Both the position numbers and the translations under genes were made by a program. A DNA stretch of 5,656 nt, from the NCBI GenBank assembly GCA_003488145.1, contig DNMQ01000094.1, positions 1 to 5,656 of the forward strand. Reading direction: 5' to 3'. Positions 1-5,656 of the stretch are shown here, one piece after another. A model generated the notes under the pieces. That model was not told where the DNA came from. It saw only the letters and a program-made list of their open reading frames with translations, and did no database searches. The stretch comes from Pseudomonas sp. (GTDB taxonomy: Bacteria; Pseudomonadota; Gammaproteobacteria; Pseudomonadales; Pseudomonadaceae). Numbering within the stretch: position 1 is the first letter of the stretch; the number at the start of each line of letters is the position of its first letter.

Positions 1-6
1 TTTTTT

Positions 7-64
7 AATGATACGGCGACCACCGAGATCTACACTCTTTCCCTACACGACGCTCTTCCGATCT
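7..64 (+). other. Illumina P5 / TruSeq universal adapter (sequencing artefact)
   Basis: The 58 bases match the Illumina universal adapter as I know it, from AATGATACGGCGACCACC through to the end ACGCTCTTCCGATCT. Six T's precede it. This is synthetic library DNA left on a contig end, not part of the genome. The genomic sequence starts at 65. Any gene call reaching below 65 has a false end: the minus-strand frame of the neighbouring transporter reads through it as EIGRASCRERV, a peptide string familiar from adapter-contaminated protein entries. Confidence 0.98.
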
Positions 65-1382
65 CGAAGTCGTGCACGTTGGGCATCAGCGCGAACAGGT
101 AGATGCCGGCGGCGCTGATTGAGACCAGTGTGGCGGCAAGGAACGACCTGATGAATGGCGCCGGGTTGTCCTGACCGGCGAAGAAGCAACCCGCCACGGC
201 AGCGATAAACACGCCGCTGTAGCCGTGCTGCCAGCCGGAAACGAACCACAGCATGCTCAAGCAGAACACCGACAGCGCCACGGAAGCAGCGGTGAACCCC
301 TGCAGGCCGTAATCATGATGGCGCCGGCCGCCGGCCAGCTGCTGGGCGTGATAGCGCAGCGCCGGGAGCCTGTCGGCACGCTCGTCGGCAAACTGCTGCC
401 GCAGCGCCAGGCAGTCCTGCCAGAGGTCGAGCAGCGCGCGCAGTTGGCGCAAGGCGCTGTCGATGGCCAGCGCCTGTGTCGGATGGGCCGCACTCAGCCA
501 CGTGCCTAGCTGCAGGCTGCGCTCACGCAACTGGTCGGCGTCGCTGGACGGCGCGTCGCCCTGAATCCAGCGATCCACCGTCTGCAGGTATTCCTCCAGC
601 TCCGGCAGCAGGCCGTGCGGCTCCCGCTGCAACCGGTGCAGCGAGTCCGCGGTGGAGATCAGCTGCGGCATCAACATCGCCATACGCGCGCGAAATTCGC
701 GAGCATGGACGGTGGAGAGATGACTGCTGCTGTCGTGGCTCAGATGGCTGATCATTGCGTCCAACCCCATCACATCCACCAGCAGCGCATTCAGCGCACG
801 TTGGTCGGCTTCGCCCAGGTGCTGGGTATTGAGCATCCGGCTGACGGCACCGCGCCCATCGCGCAGCAGCAGGTGCATCTTCGCCGCGAGGGTCGGCGCG
901 ATGCGGCTGGGAAAAAGCACGGCGTTTACCACGCTGGCGCAGACGATACCGAGCAGAATCTCCTCGGAACGCGCCAGGGCGACATCGAAGATGGTCGATG
1001 GGTGATTGACCTCGGCGAGACTGATCAGCGGCACCGTATAGGCGGCGAGTAGAAAGATGTAACTGCGTGGCGAGCGGTCCAGCAATGAGAGAAAGAGCAG
1101 GGCGCCGATCCACAACGAGATCGCCAGGCTCAGCATCACCGGTTGCTGAGCGAACGTCGGCAGAAGCACGACCGATGCGGCTGCACCAAGCAGCGTGCCC
1201 AGCGCGCGATAGATCGCCTTCGAACGTGTCGCCCCGGACAACGGATGCGACACGACGTAAACCGAGGCCATGGCCCAGTAAGGGTTTTCCAGCGGTATCG
1301 CCAGAGCGATGTACAGCGCAAGCAAGGCGGCAATCAGCGCCTTGGCCGAAAACAGCCATTCGCGCCAGGTTGGCATATTCAT
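65..1382 (-). CDS. FUSC-family membrane transporter, 3' end missing (contig edge plus adapter)
   Basis: This is probably an inner-membrane exporter of the fusaric acid resistance / aromatic carboxylic acid efflux (AaeB-like) family. About 439 genomic residues remain. The N-terminal half has a hydrophobic block, with segments near residues 12-30, 37-46, 60-76, 84-101, 107-122 and 140-157, including PYWAMASVYVVSHP and SRSYIFLLAAYT-like stretches typical of FUSC proteins. A long soluble helical region follows (about 160-355), then the start of the second membrane block (about 360-432). Family members are usually around 650-750 residues, so roughly the last third is lost. The open frame runs on to base 30, but everything below 65 is adapter. 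I chose the ATG at 1380-1382 (MNMPTWREW). A second ATG lies two codons in, and a TTG start at 1490 would add an unlikely hydrophilic leader. No good Shine-Dalgarno sequence precedes any of these starts. The gene is divergent from an AraC-type regulator, which is probably its controller. The substrate is not shown by the sequence. Confidence 0.85.
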
Positions 1383-1548
1383 AGAGTTCGTTTTTTTGGG
1401 GCGTGGGCCAGAGGCGGGAGAGGGCGCGGCCGTCACGCTGCAACACAGATGGTTACATTTAACGTCAAAGACGTATGACAGACTGAACAACCACTAGGAC
1501 GATTAGTGCATTTTTCCGCGCCGGATACCGGCACCACGGCAGGAATTC
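1383..1548. promoter_or_regulatory. Divergent intergenic region between the FUSC gene and the AraC-type regulator
   Basis: These 166 bases must carry the promoters for both divergent genes. A perfect inverted repeat, ACGTC-AAA-GACGT, lies at 1462-1474, near the middle. A second small one, GCCGG-ATA-CCGGC, lies at 1520-1532 in the leader of the regulator gene. On the minus strand a TTGACG hexamer (1463-1468) overlaps the first palindrome and could be a -35 box, but no convincing -10 follows at 16-18 bases. A run of seven T's (1391-1397) appears as A's in the leader of the FUSC transcript. I could not assign either promoter with confidence. Confidence 0.5.
1462..1474. promoter_or_regulatory. 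Candidate operator palindrome ACGTC-N3-GACGT
   Basis: Five-base arms are perfectly complementary around an AAA spacer. The site lies 79 bases from the FUSC start and 74 bases from the regulator start, a position from which a bound protein could act on both promoters. AraC-family proteins more often bind direct repeats, so the palindrome may serve another factor or be chance. The assignment is inferred from position and symmetry only. Confidence 0.3.
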
Positions 1549-2484
1549 ATGAGCAAACGCATTCCCAACTACGCCTTGTACGGCCAGGCTGCATTGCCCG
1601 TATGGCAGGACCTGTTGCATCTGGAATGGATCAACGAACGCGGCGACATGCATCAGCGCGAAATCAAGCCGCATCAGCATGACTCACTGTTGCAGATCGT
1701 CTATGTACGAAGTGGCGAGGGCGAAGTTTCCCTGGAGAACAGCCGAATGGGCTTCCGTGCGCCGTGCCTGATCCTGCTGCCGCAGCGCACCGTGCATGCC
1801 TTTCGCTACAGTCCCAAAACCGACGGGCCGGTCATCACGGCAGCACAGCGACCGCTGGAGTCGATGGCGCGGATTTTGTCCAGCGACCTGCTGGCCTTGA
1901 TGCAACGTCCGGCAGTGGTGCCGCTGCCGTGGGATGCAGACGGCGAAGAGCCGATATGGCCGCTGATCCAGCTGATCCAGGCGGAAGCGCACGGTCAGGA
2001 ACGCGGCAATGTCGCCGCCGGGCACGCATTGTTGCTCGCGTTACTCGTACATGTCGTCCGGCTGGAACAGCCAGTGCCGATAGCTCGCCCAGCCAATGGC
2101 AGGCGGTCCCAGCTGCTGATTCAGTTTCGCGAGTTGGTCGACACGCATTTCAGACAGCATTGGCCGCTTGGTCTGTACGCCGAAGCGCTGGGAATCACGC
2201 CAGCCACACTGGGCCGAGCCACCCGCGAAGGTCTGGGTGAATCACCGACTGCGATCATCAACGAGCGAGTCGTTCGCGAAGCACAACGTCAGCTGGCGTA
2301 TACCACGCTCGACATCCAGCAGATCGCCCGCGACCTGGGGTTCGACGACGCGGCATACTTCAGCCGTTTCTTTCGCAAGCAGACCGGACTCAAACCCAGC
2401 GAATTTCGCTCGGCGTTTCGGAATGCGGAAACTAGTCAGCCGAACAGCCAGCATGCGCAGGCAAAGGATTCACCTGAGAGCTGA
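1549..2484 (+). CDS. AraC/XylS-family transcriptional regulator, PobR/HpaA-like
   Basis: This is a 311-residue DNA-binding regulator. The N-terminal part (about residues 30-95) has the cupin-like effector domain, with HQH near 42-44, the strand IVYVRSGEGEVSLE and LLPQRTVHAFRYS. The C-terminal AraC domain has the first helix-turn-helix near 207-229 (LGLYAEALGITPATLGRATRE) and the family signature near 254-288 (LDIQQIARDLGFDDAAYFSRF, then FRKQTGLKPSEFR). The start MSKRIPNYALYG resembles the PobR/PobC and HpaA group that responds to 4-hydroxybenzoate or 4-hydroxyphenylacetate. That effector is inference, and no pobA or hpa gene lies in the window. The ATG has AGGA at 1541-1544 with a short spacing. 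It is transcribed divergently from the FUSC exporter gene, which fits control of aromatic-acid efflux. The tail after residue 290 is polar and poorly conserved in character. Confidence 0.88.
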   Translation: MSKRIPNYALYGQAALPVWQDLLHLEWINERGDMHQREIKPHQHDSLLQIVYVRSGEGEVSLENSRMGFRAPCLILLPQRTVHAFRYSPKTDGPVITAAQRPLESMARILSSDLLALMQRPAVVPLPWDADGEEPIWPLIQLIQAEAHGQERGNVAAGHALLLALLVHVVRLEQPVPIARPANGRRSQLLIQFRELVDTHFRQHWPLGLYAEALGITPATLGRATREGLGESPTAIINERVVREAQRQLAYTTLDIQQIARDLGFDDAAYFSRFFRKQTGLKPSEFRSAFRNAETSQPNSQHAQAKDSPES

Positions 2485-2557
2485 AGCGCTTTGGAGATAT
2501 TGAGGCTAAAAGCTGGAGGTGATCTGGTGGTGGGTAACGCCTAAGGCGCAAGATCGT
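2485..2557. other. Intergenic stretch after the AraC gene, with a weak hairpin
   Basis: No gene is visible. A short inverted repeat, CGCC-TAA-GGCG, lies at 2538-2548, and a run of five T's lies at 2557-2561 after an 8-base gap. This could be a weak terminator for the regulator gene, but the stem is only four pairs and the T run is displaced and overlaps the dif site, so I do not call it as a terminator. Confidence 0.3.
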
Positions 2558-2585
2558 TTTTCGCATAATCTATATTATGTTAAAT
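2558..2585 (+). other. dif: dif site: XerC/XerD chromosome dimer resolution site
   Basis: The 28 bases follow the dif layout of two 11-base arms around a 6-base centre. The left (XerC) arm at 2558-2568 is TTTTCGCATAA, the centre at 2569-2574 is TCTATA, and the right (XerD) arm at 2575-2585 is TTATGTTAAAT. From memory, the E. coli site has arms GGTGCGCATAA and TTATGTTAAAT with centre TGTATA. The XerD arm is therefore identical, the inner eight bases of the XerC arm (CGCATAA plus the adjoining centre T) are identical, and the centre differs at one base. XerC and XerD act here under FtsK control at the division septum to resolve chromosome dimers, so the locus should lie at the replication terminus. 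It sits between two genes and interrupts neither. A pdif site or an integration scar of a Xer-using element is the alternative, but no second copy or element genes are seen. Confidence 0.93.
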
Positions 2586-2691
2586 TGCGTTTGTGGTAAT
2601 GGCCGTGCGTTGCCATCGCCACCTTCTGGTCCTTTCCCTCTCTGGTATTCGTTTAGCCACGATCAGCACGCGCTCTCTGCCGCGGGATGCT

Positions 2692-2697
2692 TATACT
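2692..2697 (+). promoter_or_regulatory. Probable -10 box of the dgkA promoter
   Basis: TATACT matches the sigma-70 -10 consensus at five of six positions. It lies 27 bases before the dgkA start codon, so the transcript would have a leader of about 20 bases holding the Shine-Dalgarno AGGAAG at 2713-2718. No good -35 hexamer is present 16-18 bases upstream, so the promoter would be weak or activator-dependent. It lies about 107 bases beyond the dif site, so dgkA expression need not cross dif. Confidence 0.45.
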
Positions 2698-2724
2698 CGC
2701 CACAATTCTGCCAGGAAGTTGAAC

Positions 2725-3111
2725 ATGAGCAGCATCGAAGAACTCAATGCGCAATCGCTCAAGGGGCACTCAGGTCTCAAGCGAATCCTGAGAGCGCTGG
2801 GATACTCCATTGCAGGTATCCGTGCTGCGATTGCCGGCGAAGCTGCCTTCAGACAGCTGCTGCTGCTCAACGCTGTCCTGATACCACTGGCGTTCACGCT
2901 CGACGTCAGCCGAATCGAACGCTTGTTATTGGTGATCGTGCCGTTGTTGACACTGGTAGTCGAACTCGTCAACTCGGCGATAGAGGCAGCAATCGACCGA
3001 ATCTCGCTCGAACTGCACCCGCTTTCCAAGAACGCCAAGGACATGGGCAGTGCGGCGCAACTGCTGTCGCTGGTGATGGTAGCGGTCACCTGGGTGATGA
3101 TTCTCTATTGA
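2725..3111 (+). CDS. dgkA: Diacylglycerol kinase (prokaryotic DgkA type)
   Basis: This 128-residue integral membrane kinase of the inner membrane phosphorylates diacylglycerol with ATP to phosphatidic acid and so recycles lipid by-products. The family hallmarks are all present: EAAFRQ at 39-44, then VELVNSAIEAAIDR at 79-92, holding Glu80, Asn83 and Glu87 (equivalent to E. coli Glu69, Asn72 and Glu76), and AKDMGSAA at 104-111. Three transmembrane helices are seen near 45-59, 66-86 and 110-127, after an amphipathic N-terminal helix. The length is close to the 122 residues of the E. coli enzyme, with a slightly longer N-terminus. The ATG at 2725 has AGGAAG six bases upstream. A longer in-frame GTG start at 2593 would run into the region next to dif and has no family support. 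It converges on the LTA-synthase-like gene, a likely source of diacylglycerol. Confidence 0.96.
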   Translation: MSSIEELNAQSLKGHSGLKRILRALGYSIAGIRAAIAGEAAFRQLLLLNAVLIPLAFTLDVSRIERLLLVIVPLLTLVVELVNSAIEAAIDRISLELHPLSKNAKDMGSAAQLLSLVMVAVTWVMILY

Positions 3112-3147
3112 GCCTGGCGCTGTAACGTCACGCTCATGTCGCCCGAT

Positions 3148-3190
3148 CTGCCCATCCGCGCGCTGTGTCAGACAGCTCGCGGATAGGCAG
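3148..3190. terminator. Long hairpin between convergent genes, candidate bidirectional terminator
   Basis: A 43-base imperfect inverted repeat folds as CTGCC / GGCAG, then ATCCGCG / CGCGGAT, then GCTGT / ACAGC, with single mismatches between the blocks and a five-base loop GTCAG. That gives 17 pairs. It lies 36 bases after the dgkA stop and 18 bases after the stop of the opposing gene, where a terminator serving both would be expected. There is no T tract on either side, so intrinsic termination would be inefficient. It may instead protect 3' ends or act with Rho. Confidence 0.6.
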
Positions 3191-3208
3191 TCATGACCGC
3201 CCTGGAAC

Positions 3209-5245
3209 TCAGTCCTTTCTGACGTTCTGATAGAGCATCAGGCGCGATGCCTCGTGCAGTCCCCGTGTCAGGGCGACGAGTCGCTGGTATTCCTCGGGAT
3301 ACCGGTCGGCTACGTCGACCAGAGGCTCCGGTGATGCAATTTCGTGCAGGGTCGGCTGGCTGCCGTCGTGCTGCATCTGCAGAAGAAAGTCCTTGGTCAC
3401 GCCCCCAATCAGCGGGAACGTGCCTTCGCGGAGCACGAGTGGAACCACGCGCTCGCCTTCAGGAGCCGGCTGCTGGATGTCGCGTCCCATTGCACCGTTG
3501 CGAAACTCCATGCCGGCCATGCCCAGTACGGTCGGTAGCAGATCGGCCAGACCCACGGCCTCTTCGATCACTCGTGGCTCCAGCAGCTTGGGCGCGTGGA
3601 TCAGCAACGGAACGTTATTGCTCTCGAGCCCCAGCTTTTCGTATGCGGGCAGCATGTGCGGAATCTGGGCGATACGCGTGTTGTGGTCGCCAAACATGAC
3701 GAAGATGGTGTTGTCATACCAGCCGCCTTCCTTCGCAATCTCCATCAGGCGGCCGATGTTGAAATCCAGAAGGCGGACCGCGTTGTACTGCGCCACGCTG
3801 CGGGAGCCCGCGCCTTGTACCTCTTCCAAAGGCAGATCAAGGGCTTCGAAGCCGTCGTTCTGCTTGGGTATGGTGAACGGGCGATGATTGCCCGCCGTCT
3901 GGATATAGGCGAAGAAAGGCTTGCCCTCCCCCTGCTCTCGCAGCAGCCGGTCACTTTCCTTGAACAGGTCCAGGTCGGAGATTCCCCATACATCCACCAT
4001 CGGAGAGTTCCAGTGGCGCTCTTCATATAGCTGGATGTCGTCGATGCTCTGGCGGATAAGGGCATTCATATTGGCCCAGCCGGAATTGCCGCCGATCATG
4101 TAGTACTTGTCGTAGCCTTGCAGCGCGTTGACAAGGCTGTGTTGCCGGGTGATCAGCGGATTGCGCGTCGCGGTTTCCTGCCGGGAAACGTCTGGTACGC
4201 CGGATATGCTCGCCCACACGGTCTTCGCGGTGCCGGTCACGGGAACGTAGAAGTTCTTGAAGAACCAGCTCTGCTTGGCCAGCCGGTCGATATTGGGAGT
4301 CGGATTGAGCGGATTGCCATAGGCGCCCACTGCGGTGGTTCCCAGGGATTCGAGCATGACGAAGACGACATTCGGCCGCTTTCCGTCAATCGCATAGGGT
4401 TGAACGCCCTGCTCCCGGCTGAAATTCAGCGTTTTCGCATCAGGCTGGTCGACGCCCAGGTAATGGCTAACGACATCGTAATGGGCCTCGACCTGTTCCC
4501 GGTCATACGGCTGATTGGGGACCTTCAGCGTGTCATAGAGGAAGATCACCGGATTCAGGCCAAGGGCTGCGATCTGGTTGTCGCCCGAGAAAAACGCATC
4601 GCTCCAGCGCAGCGGCACCGGGTTTTCCAGATTGATATTGTCGACGCGCCCGAGGATGGCGACGAAAACAGCCACCACCATCAGCGCACTACCCCAGATC
4701 AGCGAAAGCCGGCTGATTCGCTTTGCCGGACGATCCAGCGTGACCCGCTCGAAGCGCAGCAGCAGCCACCACACCAGAGCGGTTGCCGCCGCCCAGCCAA
4801 CGCTGATCCAGACCACTGGATAGGTTTGCCAGACCATATCGGTGGATATCTGCGCGTCCTCCAGAAAGCGCAACACGGTGGCATTGATGCGCACCCCGAG
4901 ATAGGCGTAGTGGCCAAAATCGATGATGTAGACCAGCAGCACTGCACCAAGCGCCAGTGCCAGATAGAGCCGCGCCACCCAGCGAAGGACGCGGGAGCGC
5001 GTCAGGTTCCAGACCGGCAGCCACGCCAACAGCGCGATCGGCAACATCAACAGGATCGCCAGGCGAAGATCGAAACGCAGGCCGATTCCGAGCGTTTCGG
5101 GTACGGCTTCGACCGTGCCGAGCGTGCTGGGCGCCAGTCCGGAAAAACCGACGAAGAAAATCCCGCGTAATGCTGCGAGCGCAATGAACAGAATCCCGAC
5201 TGCACCGAACCAGTAATGCAGGCGCCGCGACTGAAGCCAACCCAT
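3209..5245 (-). CDS. LTA synthase family protein (membrane-anchored sulfatase-fold head-group transferase)
   Basis: This 678-residue protein has five predicted transmembrane helices (about 12-33, 60-77, 87-108, 143-164 and 181-198), then a periplasmic alkaline-phosphatase/sulfatase-fold domain (about 290-625), the LtaS and OpgB/MdoB architecture. Catalytic features are visible. Glu299 in VVFVMLES is the first metal ligand. The Thr of GTAKTVWAS (Thr342) fits the LtaS nucleophile position. His454 is in AGNHRPF, and Asp520-His521 are in MFGDH. Such enzymes move phosphoglycerol (or phosphoethanolamine) from a phospholipid to an acceptor and release diacylglycerol when phosphatidylglycerol is the donor. 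In a Gram-negative host the acceptor is not lipoteichoic acid. Periplasmic glucan or another envelope polymer is possible, but the sequence does not show which. The ATG is preceded by GAGG (5254-5257), eight bases away. It lies 74 bases downstream of a small membrane-protein gene on the same strand, perhaps one transcript. Confidence 0.9.
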   Translation of the reverse strand: MGWLQSRRLHYWFGAVGILFIALAALRGIFFVGFSGLAPSTLGTVEAVPETLGIGLRFDLRLAILLMLPIALLAWLPVWNLTRSRVLRWVARLYLALALGAVLLVYIIDFGHYAYLGVRINATVLRFLEDAQISTDMVWQTYPVVWISVGWAAATALVWWLLLRFERVTLDRPAKRISRLSLIWGSALMVVAVFVAILGRVDNINLENPVPLRWSDAFFSGDNQIAALGLNPVIFLYDTLKVPNQPYDREQVEAHYDVVSHYLGVDQPDAKTLNFSREQGVQPYAIDGKRPNVVFVMLESLGTTAVGAYGNPLNPTPNIDRLAKQSWFFKNFYVPVTGTAKTVWASISGVPDVSRQETATRNPLITRQHSLVNALQGYDKYYMIGGNSGWANMNALIRQSIDDIQLYEERHWNSPMVDVWGISDLDLFKESDRLLREQGEGKPFFAYIQTAGNHRPFTIPKQNDGFEALDLPLEEVQGAGSRSVAQYNAVRLLDFNIGRLMEIAKEGGWYDNTIFVMFGDHNTRIAQIPHMLPAYEKLGLESNNVPLLIHAPKLLEPRVIEEAVGLADLLPTVLGMAGMEFRNGAMGRDIQQPAPEGERVVPLVLREGTFPLIGGVTKDFLLQMQHDGSQPTLHEIASPEPLVDVADRYPEEYQRLVALTRGLHEASRLMLYQNVRKD

Positions 5246-5255
5246 TGTCCCAACC

Positions 5256-5271
5256 TCGAATCTATCGAATC
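5256..5271. repeat. Short tandem-like direct repeat TCGAATC, two copies
   Basis: TCGAATC occurs at 5256-5262 and 5265-5271, a 9-base period, just upstream of the LTA-synthase-family gene. The downstream copy (on the transcript) overlaps its Shine-Dalgarno sequence. It could be a regulator half-site pair, but two seven-base copies may be chance. Confidence 0.3.
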
Positions 5272-5319
5272 GTCAAATAGCGCAGCCGAGCCATCACAGG
5301 TCAGCTGGAGTAATTTTCG

Positions 5320-5656
5320 TCACGCGGGCATTGGCTTGCGCACGAGTGCCCTGCAGGCATAGACGAGCAACGCCCCGCAGCTGAACAAGGCGATGAAGGG
5401 GTCTAGCAGATAGTCCCAGTAATTGGGCGACGGCTTGATCCCCAGGCTGAACGCCAAGGTGGCAAGGCCGAGCATGGAAGCGCCCAGCCAGTTCTTGAGC
5501 AGCAGCAATCCCAGGGCAAGCACGCCCACCACCGCGATCAGCGGGCGGGGGGCGTAACCGAGCTGATAGGGGTCCAGATAGGACAGGCCCATCGTTGCCG
5601 GGTAGAGAAAAAGCGCCAGCCCCGCCATCGCGATCAACAATTGCACGCGCGCGTTC
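5320..5656 (-). CDS. Small hydrophobic membrane protein, start at or beyond the window edge
   Basis: The family is not recognised. About 111 residues are readable from the window edge, beginning NARVQLLIAMAG and ending RKPMPA. Four hydrophobic helices are visible, in numbering from the GTG at 5646: about 3-20, 35-52, 54-70 and 79-98, linked by short loops including SYLDPYQLGYAPRP and IKPSPNYWDYLLDP. The C-terminus is basic, which suggests it faces the cytoplasm. The GTG at 5644-5646 is a possible start, but the frame is open further and base 5656 reads as G on this strand just before the AAC codon. An ATG directly before Asn would fit, so the protein may be complete but for two bases of its start codon. 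It precedes the LTA-synthase-family gene by 74 bases on the same strand, so co-transcription is plausible. Its role is unknown. Confidence 0.7.
   Translation of the reverse strand, partial: NARVQLLIAMAGLALFLYPATMGLSYLDPYQLGYAPRPLIAVVGVLALGLLLLKNWLGASMLGLATLAFSLGIKPSPNYWDYLLDPFIALFSCGALLVYACRALVRKPMPA

Noticed and set aside
523..1446. A 307-residue minus-strand open frame overlapping the FUSC gene in another frame
   Set aside because: Arg/Ala-rich shadow translation with no membrane helices or motifs. The overlapping frame gives a coherent FUSC protein.
1383..1490. N-terminal extension of the FUSC protein from a TTG start at 1490
   Set aside because: The added residues are not membrane-like, there is no ribosome site, and it would consume most of the divergent promoter region.
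2538..2561. Intrinsic terminator after the AraC-type gene
   Set aside because: The stem has only four base pairs and the T run is eight bases away and forms part of the dif XerC arm.
2558..2585. Reading the Xer site as the attachment site of an integrated phage or mobile element
   Set aside because: Only one copy is present, neither neighbour is a mobile-element gene, and the flanks are ordinary chromosomal genes. A chromosomal dif is simpler.
2593..2724. Extension of dgkA to an upstream GTG start
   Set aside because: It would add 44 residues not seen in DgkA proteins, and the probable -10 box and Shine-Dalgarno sequence both point to the ATG at 2725.
2577..3125. A 182-residue plus-strand frame overlapping dgkA
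   Set aside because: It overlaps dgkA in another frame, starts inside the dif site and shows no family features.
4118..5170. A 350-residue open frame on the plus strand opposite the LTA-synthase-family gene
   Set aside because: It is antisense to a well-supported gene with clear catalytic motifs. Its composition (rich in Gln, Arg, His and Asp) is that of a shadow frame in GC-rich DNA, and no domain is recognisable.

Overview
The window looks like a chromosomal segment of a GC-rich gammaproteobacterium, most likely Pseudomonadaceae (Pseudomonas or Stutzerimonas type). This rests on codon use, the style of the proteins and a near-consensus gammaproteobacterial dif site. No tRNA, rRNA, CRISPR array or insertion sequence was seen. 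The genus is an inference from memory of these families, not from a search.

Layout. Bases 1-64 are not genomic: after six T's, bases 7-64 are an Illumina P5/TruSeq universal adapter joined to a contig end. Next, on the minus strand, comes a FUSC-family (fusaric-acid-resistance / aromatic-acid-exporter-like) membrane protein. Its C-terminal third is lost and its apparent end is translated adapter. A 166-base divergent intergenic region with a short perfect palindrome separates it from an AraC-family regulator of the PobR/HpaA type on the plus strand (1549-2484). The 240 bases after the regulator contain a 28-bp XerC/XerD recombination site (dif, 2558-2585) and then a probable -10 box for dgkA (diacylglycerol kinase, 2725-3111). 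dgkA converges on a minus-strand LTA-synthase-family sulfatase-fold protein (3209-5245), with a long 43-base hairpin between them. Upstream of the sulfatase gene, on the same strand, is a small four-helix membrane protein whose start lies at or just beyond the right edge of the window.

How the genes fit together. The FUSC exporter and AraC regulator look like a regulated efflux unit for an aromatic acid. The LTA-synthase-like enzyme would transfer a phosphoglycerol (or phosphoethanolamine) head group from a phospholipid to a periplasmic acceptor and release diacylglycerol. DgkA phosphorylates diacylglycerol back to phosphatidic acid, so the neighbours plausibly form a lipid-recycling pair. 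The dif site places this locus at the replication terminus, where FtsK-XerCD resolves chromosome dimers. The dif site and the adapter artefact are the two observations here that a gene-only annotation would miss. No clearly new biological system was found.
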